DNA of 46,088 bases from Falsirhodobacter sp. 20TX0035 (GCF_028307215.1 NZ_JAQMHV010000017.1:1-46088); one strand, 5' to 3'; counted from the first letter of the stretch, positions 1 through 9,900 are shown. The notes: generated by a model from the letters alone, not told the origin. Made by a program: numbers and translations.

Positions 1-76
1 CAGGCCCCGCGCAAACCGCATCAGGGGGGTCAATATTGGGCGCCGATAAGGGGTCAGTTTTGCGCGCCGATTGACA
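1..76. mobile_element. Terminus of an IS21-family insertion sequence (partial)
   Basis: Two imperfect tandem copies of a roughly 22-bp unit are visible: GGTCAATATTGGGCGCCGAT at about 29-48 and GGTCAGTTTTGCGCGCCGAT at 53-72, ending in TTGACA at 71-76. Read from the other strand the element starts TGTCAATCGG, and nested terminal repeats of this kind are typical of IS21 (IstA-binding) ends. The sequence changes to HAD-gene coding at 77. The rest of the element lies outside the window. The family is assigned from the end structure only, because no istA or istB coding sequence can be identified here. Confidence 0.65.
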
Positions 77-414
77 CGGGGGGCCGGACCGCGCTGGCCC
101 AGCGCTTCGGGCCGCACATCTATTCGGCCCAGCACGTCGCGGCCGCGAAACCGGCCCCGGACCTGGCCCTGTTCGCCGTCGCGCGTCTGGGCGTGCCACC
201 GGCAGAGGCCGTGTTCATCGACGACAACATCCACGGCATCCACTGCGCCCGCGCGGCCGGCTGCCTGGCCGTCGGCTTCGTCGGCCCCACCGATCATCGC
301 CCCGATCAGGCGGGCGTCCTGCGCCGCGCCGGGGCCGATCATGTCGTGCACGGCGCGGAGGAGCTTCTGCACCTGCTGTGCACCCTTCTTCCCCAACATC
401 AAGCGATGGCCTGA
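77..414 (+). pseudogene. HAD-family phosphatase, 5' part removed by an IS
   Basis: Frame 1 from 77 to the TGA at 412-414 encodes the C-terminal half of a HAD (haloacid dehalogenase-like) hydrolase. Motif III lysine is seen in AAKPAPD, and motif IV in VFIDDN followed by the usual G-I-x-x-A-R-A-A-G run. The N-terminal part with the nucleophile (DxD) motif is absent because the frame runs straight into the IS21-type terminus at 76. The remaining reading frame is intact, but the product would lack the catalytic Asp. The stop lies 4 nt before the next start, so the two genes formed an operon before the insertion. Confidence 0.75.
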
Positions 415-418
415 CATC

Positions 419-1243
419 ATGACCTCCCTTCCCCTTCTGGGCGTCGCCCTGAACACGCCGCATCTGGACACCTTCCGGGACTTCATCCTGTCCCGCGACC
501 GGGATCTGGAGCTTCAGGATTTCTGCGACGCCGCGCTCCTGAACGGCGACTGGCGCAGCGTGGCGGATCACGCCAAGCGGGTTCTGGCCGGGCACAAAGG
601 GCGCCTCGGGATCCACGGGCCGTTCTGGGGCCTGAACATCGCCAACCCCGACCCCGACATGGGCGCGCTGGTGCAGCGCAAGCATCTTCAGGGGCTGGAG
701 GTGTGCGAACATCTGGGCGCCACGCAGATGGTGGTGCATTCGCCCTATTTCGCGTGGGACTTCAACAACCTCGACAACAATCCGGGGCGCGAGGGGTATG
801 ATCGGGTCCGGGCCCACTGCCATCGCATCCTGACCCCCGTCGTCCGCCGGGCCGAGGAGATCGGCGTCACGCTGGTGATCGAGAACATCGAGGACAAGGA
901 TCCGGACATCCGCTGCCTTCTGGCCGAAAGCTTCGCGTCGCCCTCGGTTGCCGTGTCGGTGGACACGGGCCACGCGCATTACGCCCATGGATCGAACGGG
1001 GCGCCGCCGGTGGACTACTACATCCGCCGCGCGGGCGGGCAGTTGCAGCATGTCCACCTTCAGGACGCCGACGGTTACGCGGACCGGCACTGGGCCATCG
1101 GCGAGGGCACAATCCGCTGGCACGCCGTGTTCCGCGCGCTGGCGGAACTGGACAGCCATCCCCGCCTGATCCTGGAGCTGCGGGACAAGGCGGGCATCCC
1201 GGCCTCCGTCGCGTGGCTGCAGGCGGCGGGGCTGGCGGAGTGA
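419..1243 (+). CDS. Sugar phosphate isomerase/epimerase (xylose isomerase-like TIM barrel)
   Basis: This 274-aa protein has the AP-endonuclease-2/xylose-isomerase-like TIM barrel pattern. Likely metal ligands are the Glu in VIENIED, the Asp and His in SVDTGHAHY, the His in LQHVHLQD and the Glu near the C-terminus in LILEL. Members isomerise or epimerise sugars, inositols or hydroxypyruvate; the substrate cannot be read from sequence. The ATG at 419 starts 4 nt after the stop of the truncated HAD gene. A HAD phosphatase, a TIM-barrel isomerase and a nearby polyol dehydrogenase together suggest sugar or polyol catabolism (inference). The longer reading frame starting at 71 is an artefact of the IS junction. 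Confidence 0.85.
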   Translation: MTSLPLLGVALNTPHLDTFRDFILSRDRDLELQDFCDAALLNGDWRSVADHAKRVLAGHKGRLGIHGPFWGLNIANPDPDMGALVQRKHLQGLEVCEHLGATQMVVHSPYFAWDFNNLDNNPGREGYDRVRAHCHRILTPVVRRAEEIGVTLVIENIEDKDPDIRCLLAESFASPSVAVSVDTGHAHYAHGSNGAPPVDYYIRRAGGQLQHVHLQDADGYADRHWAIGEGTIRWHAVFRALAELDSHPRLILELRDKAGIPASVAWLQAAGLAE

Positions 1244-1247
1244 AGGC

Positions 1248-1269
1248 GCGCCCGGATCGCTCCGGGCGC
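1248..1269. terminator. Stem-loop between convergent genes (likely bidirectional terminator)
   Basis: A perfect 9-bp stem, GCGCCCGGA / TCCGGGCGC with a TCGC loop, begins 4 nt after the isomerase stop and lies before the end of the convergent glycerol dehydrogenase gene. T-runs are weak on both sides, so efficiency is uncertain, but its place between two convergent stops supports a terminator. Confidence 0.6.
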
Positions 1270-1277
1270 ATTCAGGC

Positions 1278-2372
1278 TCAGGCCGCGCGGGCCGCCAGCG
1301 CGTCCACGGCCAGGATCGCGTCCGCGATCTCCTCGGCCGTCAGGTCGGCGGCCAGGTTGCGCAGCGTGTCGCCTTCGGCATTGGCCAGTTCGCCCACCTT
1401 CAGCAGATCCTGACGCGAGGCGCCGTCAAGGTGCAGCTCCTTCAAGGTGACCGGCATACGGATGCTGCGGTAGAAGCGGATGAAGCGCGCGATCTCCTCC
1501 TCGGGGCGGCACTCCAGCACCATCTGGACCAGGGTGCCGTAGGCCACCTTCTCGCCATGGGTCAGGTGGTGGATGTCGCCGTCCAGTGCGGTGAAGCCGT
1601 TGTGGATCGCATGGGCGCCCGCCAGCCCGCCATTCTCGAACCCGAGGCCGGACAGAAGCGTCGCGGCTTCCACCACCGCCTCCACCGCGGGGGTTACAAG
1701 GCCCTGCTCCACCGCCGCATAGGCCGCCGCCCCTTGCGTCAGCAGCGTGTCCTCGCAGGCCTGCGCGATGGCAAGGCCGGCCACCGTCGGCATGCCGCCG
1801 ACCATGGTCTTCGACCGCGACCGCAGAACGGCCTTCGCCTCCACGTTCGTCGCCAGACCGTCGGCGATGCCGGACGCGAACAGCCGCACCGGCGCCTTGG
1901 CGCAGATCGCCGTGTCCACCAGCACCAGATCGGGGTTCTTCTTGTAGAAACGATAGCCCTCGAACGTGCCGCTGTCGGAATAGATCACCGACAAAGCGCT
2001 GCACGGCGCGTCGGTCGACGCGATGGTGGGCACGATCGCCACGGGCAGCGACAGTTCGTCCGCGACCGCCTTGGCCGTGTCCATGGCCTTGCCACCGCCC
2101 ATGCCGATGATGACTTCGGCCCCGGCGTCACGCGCCAGCGCCGCCAGACGCTGGATCTCGGCGTTCGACGCCTCGCCCCCGAACGCCTCACGCCGGAAGG
2201 TCACGTGGCCGTCCATCGCCGCCGTGGCCCGCTCGCCCGCGATGTTCCAGGTGGTGTCGTCGGCCAGAAGAAAGGCCTGCGCGCCCAGCGCCGCCACCTG
2301 CGTGCCAAGATCGGCAATGGCGCCGGCGCCCTGAACGTAGCGGGACGGGGATGCAAAGATGCGTGTGGCCAT
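1278..2372 (-). CDS. gldA: Glycerol dehydrogenase (iron-containing alcohol dehydrogenase family)
   Basis: This 364-aa protein matches GldA in length and pattern. The N-terminal Rossmann half carries GGGKAMDTAK for NAD binding, followed by PTIASTDAPCSALSVIY. The metal ligands are the Asp in SGIADGLAT and the His residues in AGAHAIHNGF and HLTHGEKVAYG. It would oxidise glycerol, or a related diol, to dihydroxyacetone with NAD+ in the cytoplasm. I chose the ATG at 2372 because AGGAG lies about 7 nt upstream; an upstream extension of 18 residues in the frame is basic and not family-like. It converges with the sugar isomerase, so joint regulation is not evident. Confidence 0.88.
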   Translation of the reverse strand: MATRIFASPSRYVQGAGAIADLGTQVAALGAQAFLLADDTTWNIAGERATAAMDGHVTFRREAFGGEASNAEIQRLAALARDAGAEVIIGMGGGKAMDTAKAVADELSLPVAIVPTIASTDAPCSALSVIYSDSGTFEGYRFYKKNPDLVLVDTAICAKAPVRLFASGIADGLATNVEAKAVLRSRSKTMVGGMPTVAGLAIAQACEDTLLTQGAAAYAAVEQGLVTPAVEAVVEAATLLSGLGFENGGLAGAHAIHNGFTALDGDIHHLTHGEKVAYGTLVQMVLECRPEEEIARFIRFYRSIRMPVTLKELHLDGASRQDLLKVGELANAEGDTLRNLAADLTAEEIADAILAVDALAARAA

Positions 2373-2462
2373 GAGGATGCTCCTGCCTTGGGGGACCGCC
2401 GGCGGGCGGCGGCTTCGCCCCTCCATCTATGACCTTGCGCTGCAAGATCAACGGGCCAAGCC

Positions 2463-2834
2463 TCAGGCGGCCCGGGGGGCAGGACCGGCCATCTTCGTGA
2501 TAGCCTGGACGATCTGGCTGGGGATGCAGGGCTTCTCGTAGAACGTCGCCGCGGGATAGCGGGCCAGGATCTGGTCCGACGTCGCGTGACCCGAATGGAA
2601 GATCAGGGGCACGCCACGCTTGGCCAGTTCGTCGGCGACTGGAAAGATCTCGCCGTCGCGCAGGCGGACATCCAGAACCGCGCAGACGGGCACCGCCGCC
2701 TCCAGCGCCTCGATCGCGCGGGACACCGAGGAATAGGGCCCGTCGGCGACCAGTCCGGCCTCCTCGATCAGATCCTGCAACTCCATCGCGACAAGAAGCT
2801 CGTCCTCGACGAGAAACACGTATCTATTGGTCAT
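2463..2834 (-). CDS. Single-domain response regulator (CheY-like)
   Basis: The 123-aa product is one receiver domain: acidic pair E10/D11 in LVEDE, phospho-acceptor D55 in VLDVRLRD, switch residue S81 in FHSGHA and K101 in YEKP. There is no output domain. Its ATG lies inside the last codons of the kinase gene (ATGACCAATAG, 11-nt overlap), so the two are translationally coupled. It is therefore the likely phosphotransfer partner of the HWE kinase. Stand-alone receivers paired with HWE kinases often modulate the kinase or relay to another protein; which applies here is not visible. Confidence 0.9.
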   Translation of the reverse strand: MTNRYVFLVEDELLVAMELQDLIEEAGLVADGPYSSVSRAIEALEAAVPVCAVLDVRLRDGEIFPVADELAKRGVPLIFHSGHATSDQILARYPAATFYEKPCIPSQIVQAITKMAGPAPRAA

Positions 2835-5800
2835 GATCGAAGACATCGCCCGGTAGTGTGCAGGTCCTCTCGACCCGGCTTTCTGTGACAACCTGTTCCA
2901 GATGTCCCCCCAGCTGGCGGACCGACATCTCCACCAGACGGGTTCCGAAGCCGGCCTTGCCGGGGGACGTCTCAGCGGTGTCAAAGCTTTCGCGCCAAAG
3001 AAGTTCCACGCCGTCGTCGCTTCGGGCCCATGTCACGTCGAGTTGACCCGTGGACTTGCGCAGCGCGCCGTATTTGGCTGCGTTGGTCGCCCATTCGTGC
3101 AGCGTCATGGACAAGGGCGACAGGCAGCCCGGGCGCACCAGAAGGGTCGGCCCTTCGACGCGGATGGTGGCGTGGTCCTTGTAAGGGGCGATCGTGGTGC
3201 GCACGATGGCCGCGAAGTCGATCGCCTCCCCCGCCCCGTCCGAGGTGGCCAGCGAATGCGTCCGCCCGAGGGCCGAGATGCGTTCGCGCACCGACAGCGC
3301 GAAGTCGCGCACGTCGGTCTGCGACTTCGACTGTCCCATGATCATGCTGCCGATGATCGCGAACAGGTTCTTCACCCGGTGGTTCATCTCGCGGACCATC
3401 ATCTGCCGGGTTTCGGCCAGCGAATATTCCGCCGTGATGTCGACCGACACGCCCACCAGCCGGACGGGCCCGTTTCCGGGGATCCGGCGCCCCAGCCCCT
3501 TGATCCAGCGGATGCCCCCGTCCGGCCCGTTGATGCGGAAGTTGACCTCCAGATCCTCGCCCGTGGCGGCGGAATCGGCCAGAAGGCTGCGGACCATCGC
3601 CTGATCCTCCTGCACCACCACCCGGTCCAGAATGTCCTCGACATCCGCCTCGGGACCGGCGCTGAACAGCGCCTGCTCGGTCTCGTCGAAGATGAAGGTC
3701 TCCTGCTCGACCAGATACTCCCACACGCCGATGCCGGCGGCCTTCACCGCCAGATCGCGCCAGTCGCGCGCCTCGGCCAGGTTGCGTTCCAGTTCCAGCG
3801 CTTCGGAGATGTCGGTGAACACCAGCGTGACCCCGTCCACCGTGCCGTTCTGCAACCGGTAGGGCAGCGTCCGGAGCGAGAAGGACTGGTCCCCCGCCCG
3901 GTTGCGCACCCGGCGCAGCTTGCCCGAGGATCCGTCGACGATGGCCTGCGCGTCCTCCAGATACCCGTCGTCGTTCAGGCGCGTGGCCACGTCCGCCAGG
4001 GGCCGCCCCTGATCGGTGGGCTGCAGCGGGAAGATGGCCCGCGCCGATTCGGTGTAGCTGCGGATGTTCAGCCGGCCGTCCAGCACCACCACCGCCAGAT
4101 CGGTGGAGGCGAAGAAGTTGCGCAGGTCTGAATTCGCGACCGTCAGCTGGTCGACCTTGGTCTTCAGCTCGTCGTTGACGGTGGCCAGCTCCTCGTTCGT
4201 CGACTGAAGCTCCTCGTTCATCGACATCATCTCTTCGTTGGAGCTTTTCAGCTCCTCGTTCGCCGTTTCCAGCTCCTCAACCGCCGAGCGGAGGCGGTGG
4301 CGGGTCAGGCGCAGCTCATCCTCCAGCGCGTCGAGGTTATCGTCCGAATGCTGCAGCTCGGCCAGATCGGTGCTGCGTTCGGGGGTGAAGGTCCCCGTTT
4401 CGGTGATGACCAGAAGGGTGGTGCCGTCGGGCAAGGGATCGCAGATCACGTGGACGGGCTGGGTGCCGAATTCGGTCGTGACCTCCACGTCCCGGGCGAC
4501 GGACCGCCGCCGCGTGTCGCGCGCCTGCCGCAGAAGCGGGCCGATGATCTTGCGCAGACCGGGGCGCGCCAGCGTGATGGCGCTGGACCCGCCGGTGCGC
4601 GTGACGGGGAAGTCGAAATAAGGGCCCAGCCGGCCATAGGCGGCCAGGATGCCCGCGTCCTGATCCAGCACCATGCTGGCCGGGGCGTAGCGTTCGATCA
4701 GGCGGCGGGCGGCGGCCCCTTCCTCAATGTTGCCGCGGCGGGGCGGGCGTCCGGGTTCCGTCCGGCCGATGGGGGCCGGGCCGCGATGGCTGCCGGGCAG
4801 GTCGATGGGATAGACCGGCGCGCCGGGCGACCGCTGGAACAGGCGGGCCTGCTGGTCCACGGCGGGAAACAGGCTTTCGAACCGGCCAATGCTTTCGGAC
4901 GGGCCCAGGAACAGGAAGCCTTCCGGGCGGATGGCGTAGTGGAACAGCGGCATCACCGCCTGCTGCAGCTTGTCGTCGAAATAGATCAGCAGGTTGCGGC
5001 AGGACACGAGGTCCACCTTGGAGAACGGCGGATCCTTGACCACGCTGTGGCTGGAAAAGCGGATGGCGTCGCGGATGTCAGCGTTGATGGTGAAGTGATC
5101 CGCGTGCGGCGTGGTGTAGCGTTCCCGCAGCGCCCCTGGAATGTCCGCGATGGCCGACAGGGGATAGCGCCCTTCCCGGGCGATCTGCAGCATCTGCTCG
5201 TCGATGTCGGTGGCGAAGATCTGCACGGCGAAGACCTCGCCCCGCTGGCGCATCATGTCGGCCAGCAGCATCGCGATCGAATAGGCTTCCTCCCCGCTGG
5301 AGCATCCGGCCACCCAGATCCGCAACTCGTCGTCCGCGGGACGGCTGTCCAGCAGGGGCGCCAGCGCATGAGCCTGAAGGGAGGCGAACGCCTCCGGGTC
5401 GCGGAAGAAGCGGGTGACGTTGATCAGCAGGTCGCGGAACAGCGCGCTGCATTCGTTCCGGTCCGTCTTCACCCGCTGCAGATAGGTGTGGCCGGTGTCG
5501 ATGCCCAGGACGTGCATCCGCCGTTCCACCCGCCGGATCAGCGTGCTGCGCTTGTAGCCGGAAAAGTCGTGCCCGATGACCGTGCGCAGTGTCTTGCACA
5601 ACTCGTCCACGTGATCGGCCACCACCTCGGCCTGCGTGTCTTCCCCGTCGCCCTTGCGGGCATAGAAGCCTTGCAGGCATTCTACAATCGCGGCCGGATC
5701 CTTGACGTAATCGACCAGCCCCGTCGCCACCGCCGACAAGGGCATGCCGTCGTATTTCGCGGTTTCCGGCGTCTGGGCGATGCAGATGCCGCCGTTTTCC

Positions 5801-6240
5801 TTGATCGCCCGCAGACCGGTGGACCCGTCCGCCCCGGTGCCCGACAGGATCACGCAGGCCGCCCGCGCGTTCCGGTCGTTGGCGAGCGAGATGAAGAAGT
5901 CGTCGATGGGACGGCGCAGCCCGCGTGGCTGGATGAAGTCCGTCAACTCCAGCCGGCCGTTCTGGATCGCAAGACCGCGCCCCGGCGGGATGATGAAGAC
6001 CTTGTCGGCCGCCACCCACTCCCCGCCCTCGGCCTGATGGACGTCCAGTTCGGTGTGGCGGTCCAGAAGCTGGGCCATCATGCTTTCATGGGTGGGGTCC
6101 AGATGCTGGACGATCACGAAGCACATCTGCGACGGGCGGTGCGCCGCGGCCAGCATCTCACGCAGGGCTTCCAGCCCCCCGGCCGAGGCGCCGATGCCGA
6201 CAACCACGGGGAGTTCCGTCTTGGGGGCGGGATCAGGCAA
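2824..6240 (-). CDS. CheB-CheR-PAS-PAS-HWE hybrid sensor histidine kinase
   Basis: A 1138-aa multidomain protein. Residues about 10-190 are a CheB methylesterase domain (GIGASAGG with Ser19, VQHLDPTHES, LSGTGADGS) without a receiver. Residues about 210-480 are a CheR methyltransferase domain (FFRDPEAF, GCSSGEEAYSIAM, SCRNLLIYF). Residues about 640-695 form a Glu-rich coiled coil with repeated NEEL/NEEM. Two PAS domains follow (about 700-815 and 830-945). The kinase is of the HWE/HisKA_2 type, with His954 in EMNHRVKNLFAI, HEWATNAAKYGAL and the WRE motif. No transmembrane segment is apparent, so it is cytoplasmic. The start appears to be TTG at 6240, overlapping the LOV gene stop by 8 nt; the next ATG would delete the CheB active site. 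No other chemotaxis genes are present. Confidence 0.9.
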   Translation of the reverse strand: MPDPAPKTELPVVVGIGASAGGLEALREMLAAAHRPSQMCFVIVQHLDPTHESMMAQLLDRHTELDVHQAEGGEWVAADKVFIIPPGRGLAIQNGRLELTDFIQPRGLRRPIDDFFISLANDRNARAACVILSGTGADGSTGLRAIKENGGICIAQTPETAKYDGMPLSAVATGLVDYVKDPAAIVECLQGFYARKGDGEDTQAEVVADHVDELCKTLRTVIGHDFSGYKRSTLIRRVERRMHVLGIDTGHTYLQRVKTDRNECSALFRDLLINVTRFFRDPEAFASLQAHALAPLLDSRPADDELRIWVAGCSSGEEAYSIAMLLADMMRQRGEVFAVQIFATDIDEQMLQIAREGRYPLSAIADIPGALRERYTTPHADHFTINADIRDAIRFSSHSVVKDPPFSKVDLVSCRNLLIYFDDKLQQAVMPLFHYAIRPEGFLFLGPSESIGRFESLFPAVDQQARLFQRSPGAPVYPIDLPGSHRGPAPIGRTEPGRPPRRGNIEEGAAARRLIERYAPASMVLDQDAGILAAYGRLGPYFDFPVTRTGGSSAITLARPGLRKIIGPLLRQARDTRRRSVARDVEVTTEFGTQPVHVICDPLPDGTTLLVITETGTFTPERSTDLAELQHSDDNLDALEDELRLTRHRLRSAVEELETANEELKSSNEEMMSMNEELQSTNEELATVNDELKTKVDQLTVANSDLRNFFASTDLAVVVLDGRLNIRSYTESARAIFPLQPTDQGRPLADVATRLNDDGYLEDAQAIVDGSSGKLRRVRNRAGDQSFSLRTLPYRLQNGTVDGVTLVFTDISEALELERNLAEARDWRDLAVKAAGIGVWEYLVEQETFIFDETEQALFSAGPEADVEDILDRVVVQEDQAMVRSLLADSAATGEDLEVNFRINGPDGGIRWIKGLGRRIPGNGPVRLVGVSVDITAEYSLAETRQMMVREMNHRVKNLFAIIGSMIMGQSKSQTDVRDFALSVRERISALGRTHSLATSDGAGEAIDFAAIVRTTIAPYKDHATIRVEGPTLLVRPGCLSPLSMTLHEWATNAAKYGALRKSTGQLDVTWARSDDGVELLWRESFDTAETSPGKAGFGTRLVEMSVRQLGGHLEQVVTESRVERTCTLPGDVFDHDQ

Positions 6241-6793
6241 GTGGCGGCGCCTCGTTCAAAGTGGACAGAAGCATCTTGGCCTGCGCGATCATGGAGGCGC
6301 TGTTGGCCACGGTCAGAAGCGACCCGTCGATGATGGTGCCGGTTTCCGACAGGATGGGGCGCAGCCCGGTCAGGGTGTGGCCCAGTTGTTCATCGTATTC
6401 GGCCAGAAGGTCGGTGCGCGTGCGGCTGATGTCGAACTGCGACGCGAAGATGTATCGCACGCTGCCGTCGCGGTTGCGCAGCTTCGACATGTAGAGAAGG
6501 TTCACGAAGGGCGTTCCGTCCTTGCGGAAGTTCACGAGGTCGGTCCGCACGCTGTTCTGGTCCGCCCGATCAAAGAAGGCGTGGATGCGCGCCCGGGCCT
6601 GCCGGTTGTCCGCATCGCGCTGCAGGAAGCGGCAGTTCTGGCCCAGAACCTCCTCCGCCTGATAGCCGGTCAGCGCGCTGAACCCGTTGTTCACAAGCAG
6701 AAGGGGACTCTCCCTTTCGGGCGCCGCCAGCGCAAGCGCCACGTGCGAACCCAAAAGGAACGTCTTCAGGTCGGCTGGCAGATGGGTCGTCAT
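6233..6793 (-). CDS. LOV (blue-light sensing PAS) domain protein
   Basis: This 186-aa protein has a canonical LOV core: LTGY at 41-44 and GQNCRFLQ with photoactive Cys54. The expected flavin contacts are N88 (LVNFRKDG), N98 (FVNLL) and Q119 in FASQFD. Residues about 130-186 are a helical tail without a recognised effector domain; it resembles the linker and dimerisation helices of short LOV proteins. It is the first gene of a three-gene minus-strand operon and overlaps the CheB/CheR-HWE kinase by 8 nt. A working hypothesis is that it passes a blue-light signal to that kinase as a separate input subunit. All LOV signature residues are intact. Confidence 0.9.
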   Translation of the reverse strand: MTTHLPADLKTFLLGSHVALALAAPERESPLLLVNNGFSALTGYQAEEVLGQNCRFLQRDADNRQARARIHAFFDRADQNSVRTDLVNFRKDGTPFVNLLYMSKLRNRDGSVRYIFASQFDISRTRTDLLAEYDEQLGHTLTGLRPILSETGTIIDGSLLTVANSASMIAQAKMLLSTLNEAPPLA

Positions 6794-6981
6794 GCGGGCT
6801 CCGCTCCGGGGGTTATGCCGGATATATACGGTATGTTCCTAAGGAAAAGACGTTTACACGCCGTGACCCGAATTGTGAACCGCCGCAAAGGTCGCGGGGC
6901 GTCGCATGGAACCCGATCCCCGACGACCGGTTTCTGGACAGGCGGGCAGATCCTCTGGCCGAAGCCAGATCAGAGGTGCGC

Positions 6982-9900
6982 ATGACCGACCCCCATCCCG
7001 TTGCCGCGGAAGCCGTTGCCCTTCTGCGCGCCCTTGCGCCCGGCGGGCGGGTCCTGCACGTCGCGCGCGACGAACGGGCGGCGGAGGCGCTGGCGGCCTT
7101 TCTGCGCGGCGCGCTGCCGGACCGGCGCGTCCTGATGTTCCCCGGCTGGGACTGTTTGCCGTTCGACGGCGCTTCCCCCACGCCGGACGCGATGGGGCGC
7201 CGCATGGCCGTGCTGACTCATCTGGCCGAGCCGGAGGCGGGCGATGTGGTCGTCGTGCCCCTGCCGGTCCTGCTGCAACGCTTGCCGCCCCCCTCGGCCC
7301 TGCGCCATTTCCCCATCCGCACGGGCCAGCCGCTGGACGTGGCCGCGCTGGAGGCGTTTGCCCGCGACACCGGATACGAGGTCGACGAACGCGTGGACGA
7401 ACCGGGGGAGATCGCCCTGCGCGGCGGCACGATCGAGGTCTTCGGCGGCGGCGAATCCCGCCCGTGCCGGATCGAGATGGCGGACGGCCAGGTGACCGCC
7501 CTGCGGGCCTACGACCCCGTGACTCAACGCTCCACCACCGAGATGGAGGCGCTGGACCTTGTTCCCGTCACCGAACTGCCCCCGGCGGGGGAGGACGGCC
7601 ATGCCCGCGGCGCCGAACACCGCCTGCCGGACGCTTGGGACGCCCTTGCCACCCTGCCCGACCACATGGGCGAGGCGCGGATCACCGCCCTGCCCGCCAC
7701 GCTGGCCGACGCCGCCCGCCGCCACGCCCGGCTGGCCGAAGCCCGGGACGAGGCGGAGGCCGACGCGGCCCACCCCCTGCCCGTCGATGCCCTGTATGTG
7801 GGGCCGGAGGAGTGGGAGCAACTGGCCGAGCGGATCGAGACCCTGCCCGAACCCGAAAGCCGCGGCGTGCCCGGCTTTGCCGCCGCTGCCCGCCCGCGCG
7901 CCCGTCTGGCGCAGTTCCTGAACAGCGACGGCGTGGCGGGGCGGCGGGTGGTCTTCGTCGCCGGCTCCCCCACCGAACGGGCGCGGCTGGTGCGCATGGT
8001 CGGACAGGCCGACGGCCACCCGCCCGAAGCCGTGGACGGTTGGGCGGCGTGCGAAGCCCACGACCGCGCCATCCTTCTGGCGGATCTGGAGGAAGGGGTG
8101 GTCACCGAGGATGTGGTCCTTGTCACCGCGCAGGACCTGATGGGCAGCCGCGCAGGGGCGGCGCGGGACCGGCTGGTGCCGGCGATGGACGCCCTGCCCT
8201 TCACCGGCTTCGACCTTGGCGATCTGGTGGTGCACGAGGATCACGGGCTGGCCCGGCTGGAAGGGCTCGAAACCCTCGACCCCGACCGTCCGGGGTCCGA
8301 GGCGATCCGCCTGACCTTTGCGCAGGACGAACGGCTGATGGTGCCCACGCATGACGCGGGCCGCATCTGGCGCTATGGCACGGCCGAGGCGGGTGTGAAG
8401 CTGGACCGCGTGCGCGGCACCGCTTGGCCCCGCCGCCGCAAGGCGACCGAGGCGGCGCTGGCGAAACTGGCCGATCACCTGGTGGACCTGACCCGCAAGC
8501 GCGACGCCGCGACCGCGCCGAAGCTGGTCCCGCCCGCCCGCGACTATGAACGCTTTGTCGCCCGCTTTCCCTTCCCCTTGACGCCCGATCAGGCCGAGGC
8601 GACGCGCGCGGTCCTGAAGGACATGGCCTCGGGCCGGCCGATGGACCGGCTGGTGATCGGCGACGTGGGCTTTGGCAAGACCGAGGTGGCCCTGCGCGCC
8701 GCCGCCGCCGCGGCCCTGGCCGGTCGGCAGGTGGCCGTCTGCGCCCCCACCACCGTGCTGGCGCGCCAGCATTACGAGACGTTCCGCCGCCGCTTCGCCC
8801 CCTTGGGGATCGAGGTGGGGCACCTGTCCCGGCTGGTGACCGGCAAGCCCGCGACGGCCGTGCGCGCGGCGCTGGCCGACGGGTCCATCCGCATCGCCGT
8901 GGGCACCCATGCCCTGATCGGGAAGAACGTCCACCTTCCCGATCTGGGCCTGCTGATCATCGACGAGGAGCAGCGCTTCGGGTCGGCCCAGAAGGAGAAG
9001 ATGCGCGCGCTGGGCAAGGACGGCCACGTCCTGTCCATGAGCGCGACGCCCATCCCCCGCACCCTGCAGACCGCGCTCGTGGGTCTTCAAGACCTCAGCT
9101 TCATGGCGACGCCGCCCGCCCGCCGCCGCCCCATCCGCACCCTGATCGCCGAGGACAGCGACGTGACCCTGCGTCAGGCGCTGCTGCGCGAACGCCGGCG
9201 CGGCGGGCGAAGCTTCGTCGTGGTCCCGCGGATCGAGGATATCGGCCCCATCGCCGAACGGCTGGAACGGCTTCTGCCGCAGCTGCGCCTGCGTGTCGCG
9301 CATGGCGACCTGTCCGCGGCCGAGATCGACGCCACCATGGTCGGTTTCGCGGCGGGCGAGGGCGACGTGCTGCTGGCCACCGGCATCATCGAAAGCGGGC
9401 TGGACGTGGCCCGCGCCAACACGATGCTGATCCTGCGCCCCGCGCTGTTCGGTCTGGCACAACTGCACCAGTTGCGCGGACGCGTGGGCCGGGGTGCGGC
9501 GCAGGCCTATTGCCACCTGCTGACGGCCGAGGGGGAGGAACTGGCCCCCGACGCGCAGAAGCGCCTTGGCACCCTTCAGGCCATGGACCGGCTGGGCGCG
9601 GGCATGGCGATCAGCGCGGCCGATCTGGACCGGCGCGGCGCGGGCGACCTTCTGGGCGACCAGCAGGCGGGCCACGTTCAGCGCGTGGGCCTTGGCCTGT
9701 ATCAGGAGATGTTGGCCATCGCCCTCCGCCGCGCCAAGGGCGAGCCGGAGGCGCCCCCTTCCCCAAAGATCCCGGGCGAACCGGGCCACATCCCCGCCGA
9801 CTACATCCCCGAGCCCGAGAACCGGATCGACCTGTATCACCGCATCGCCCGTGCCCAGCGCGCCGAGGAGGTGAACCGCCTGTCGGACGAGATCGCCGAC

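Noticed and set aside
215-1159. Minus-strand open frame of 314 codons
   Set aside because: Antisense to the HAD remnant and sugar isomerase, both of which carry clear family motifs on the plus strand.
4297-6333. Plus-strand open frame of 678 codons
   Set aside because: Antisense to the CheB-CheR kinase; no recognisable domain, shadow composition.
6794-6981. General-stress (EcfG-type, GGAAC-N16/17-CGTT) promoter before the LOV operon
   Set aside because: GGAAC is present on the minus strand, but no CGTT stands at the right distance, so I do not call a promoter.
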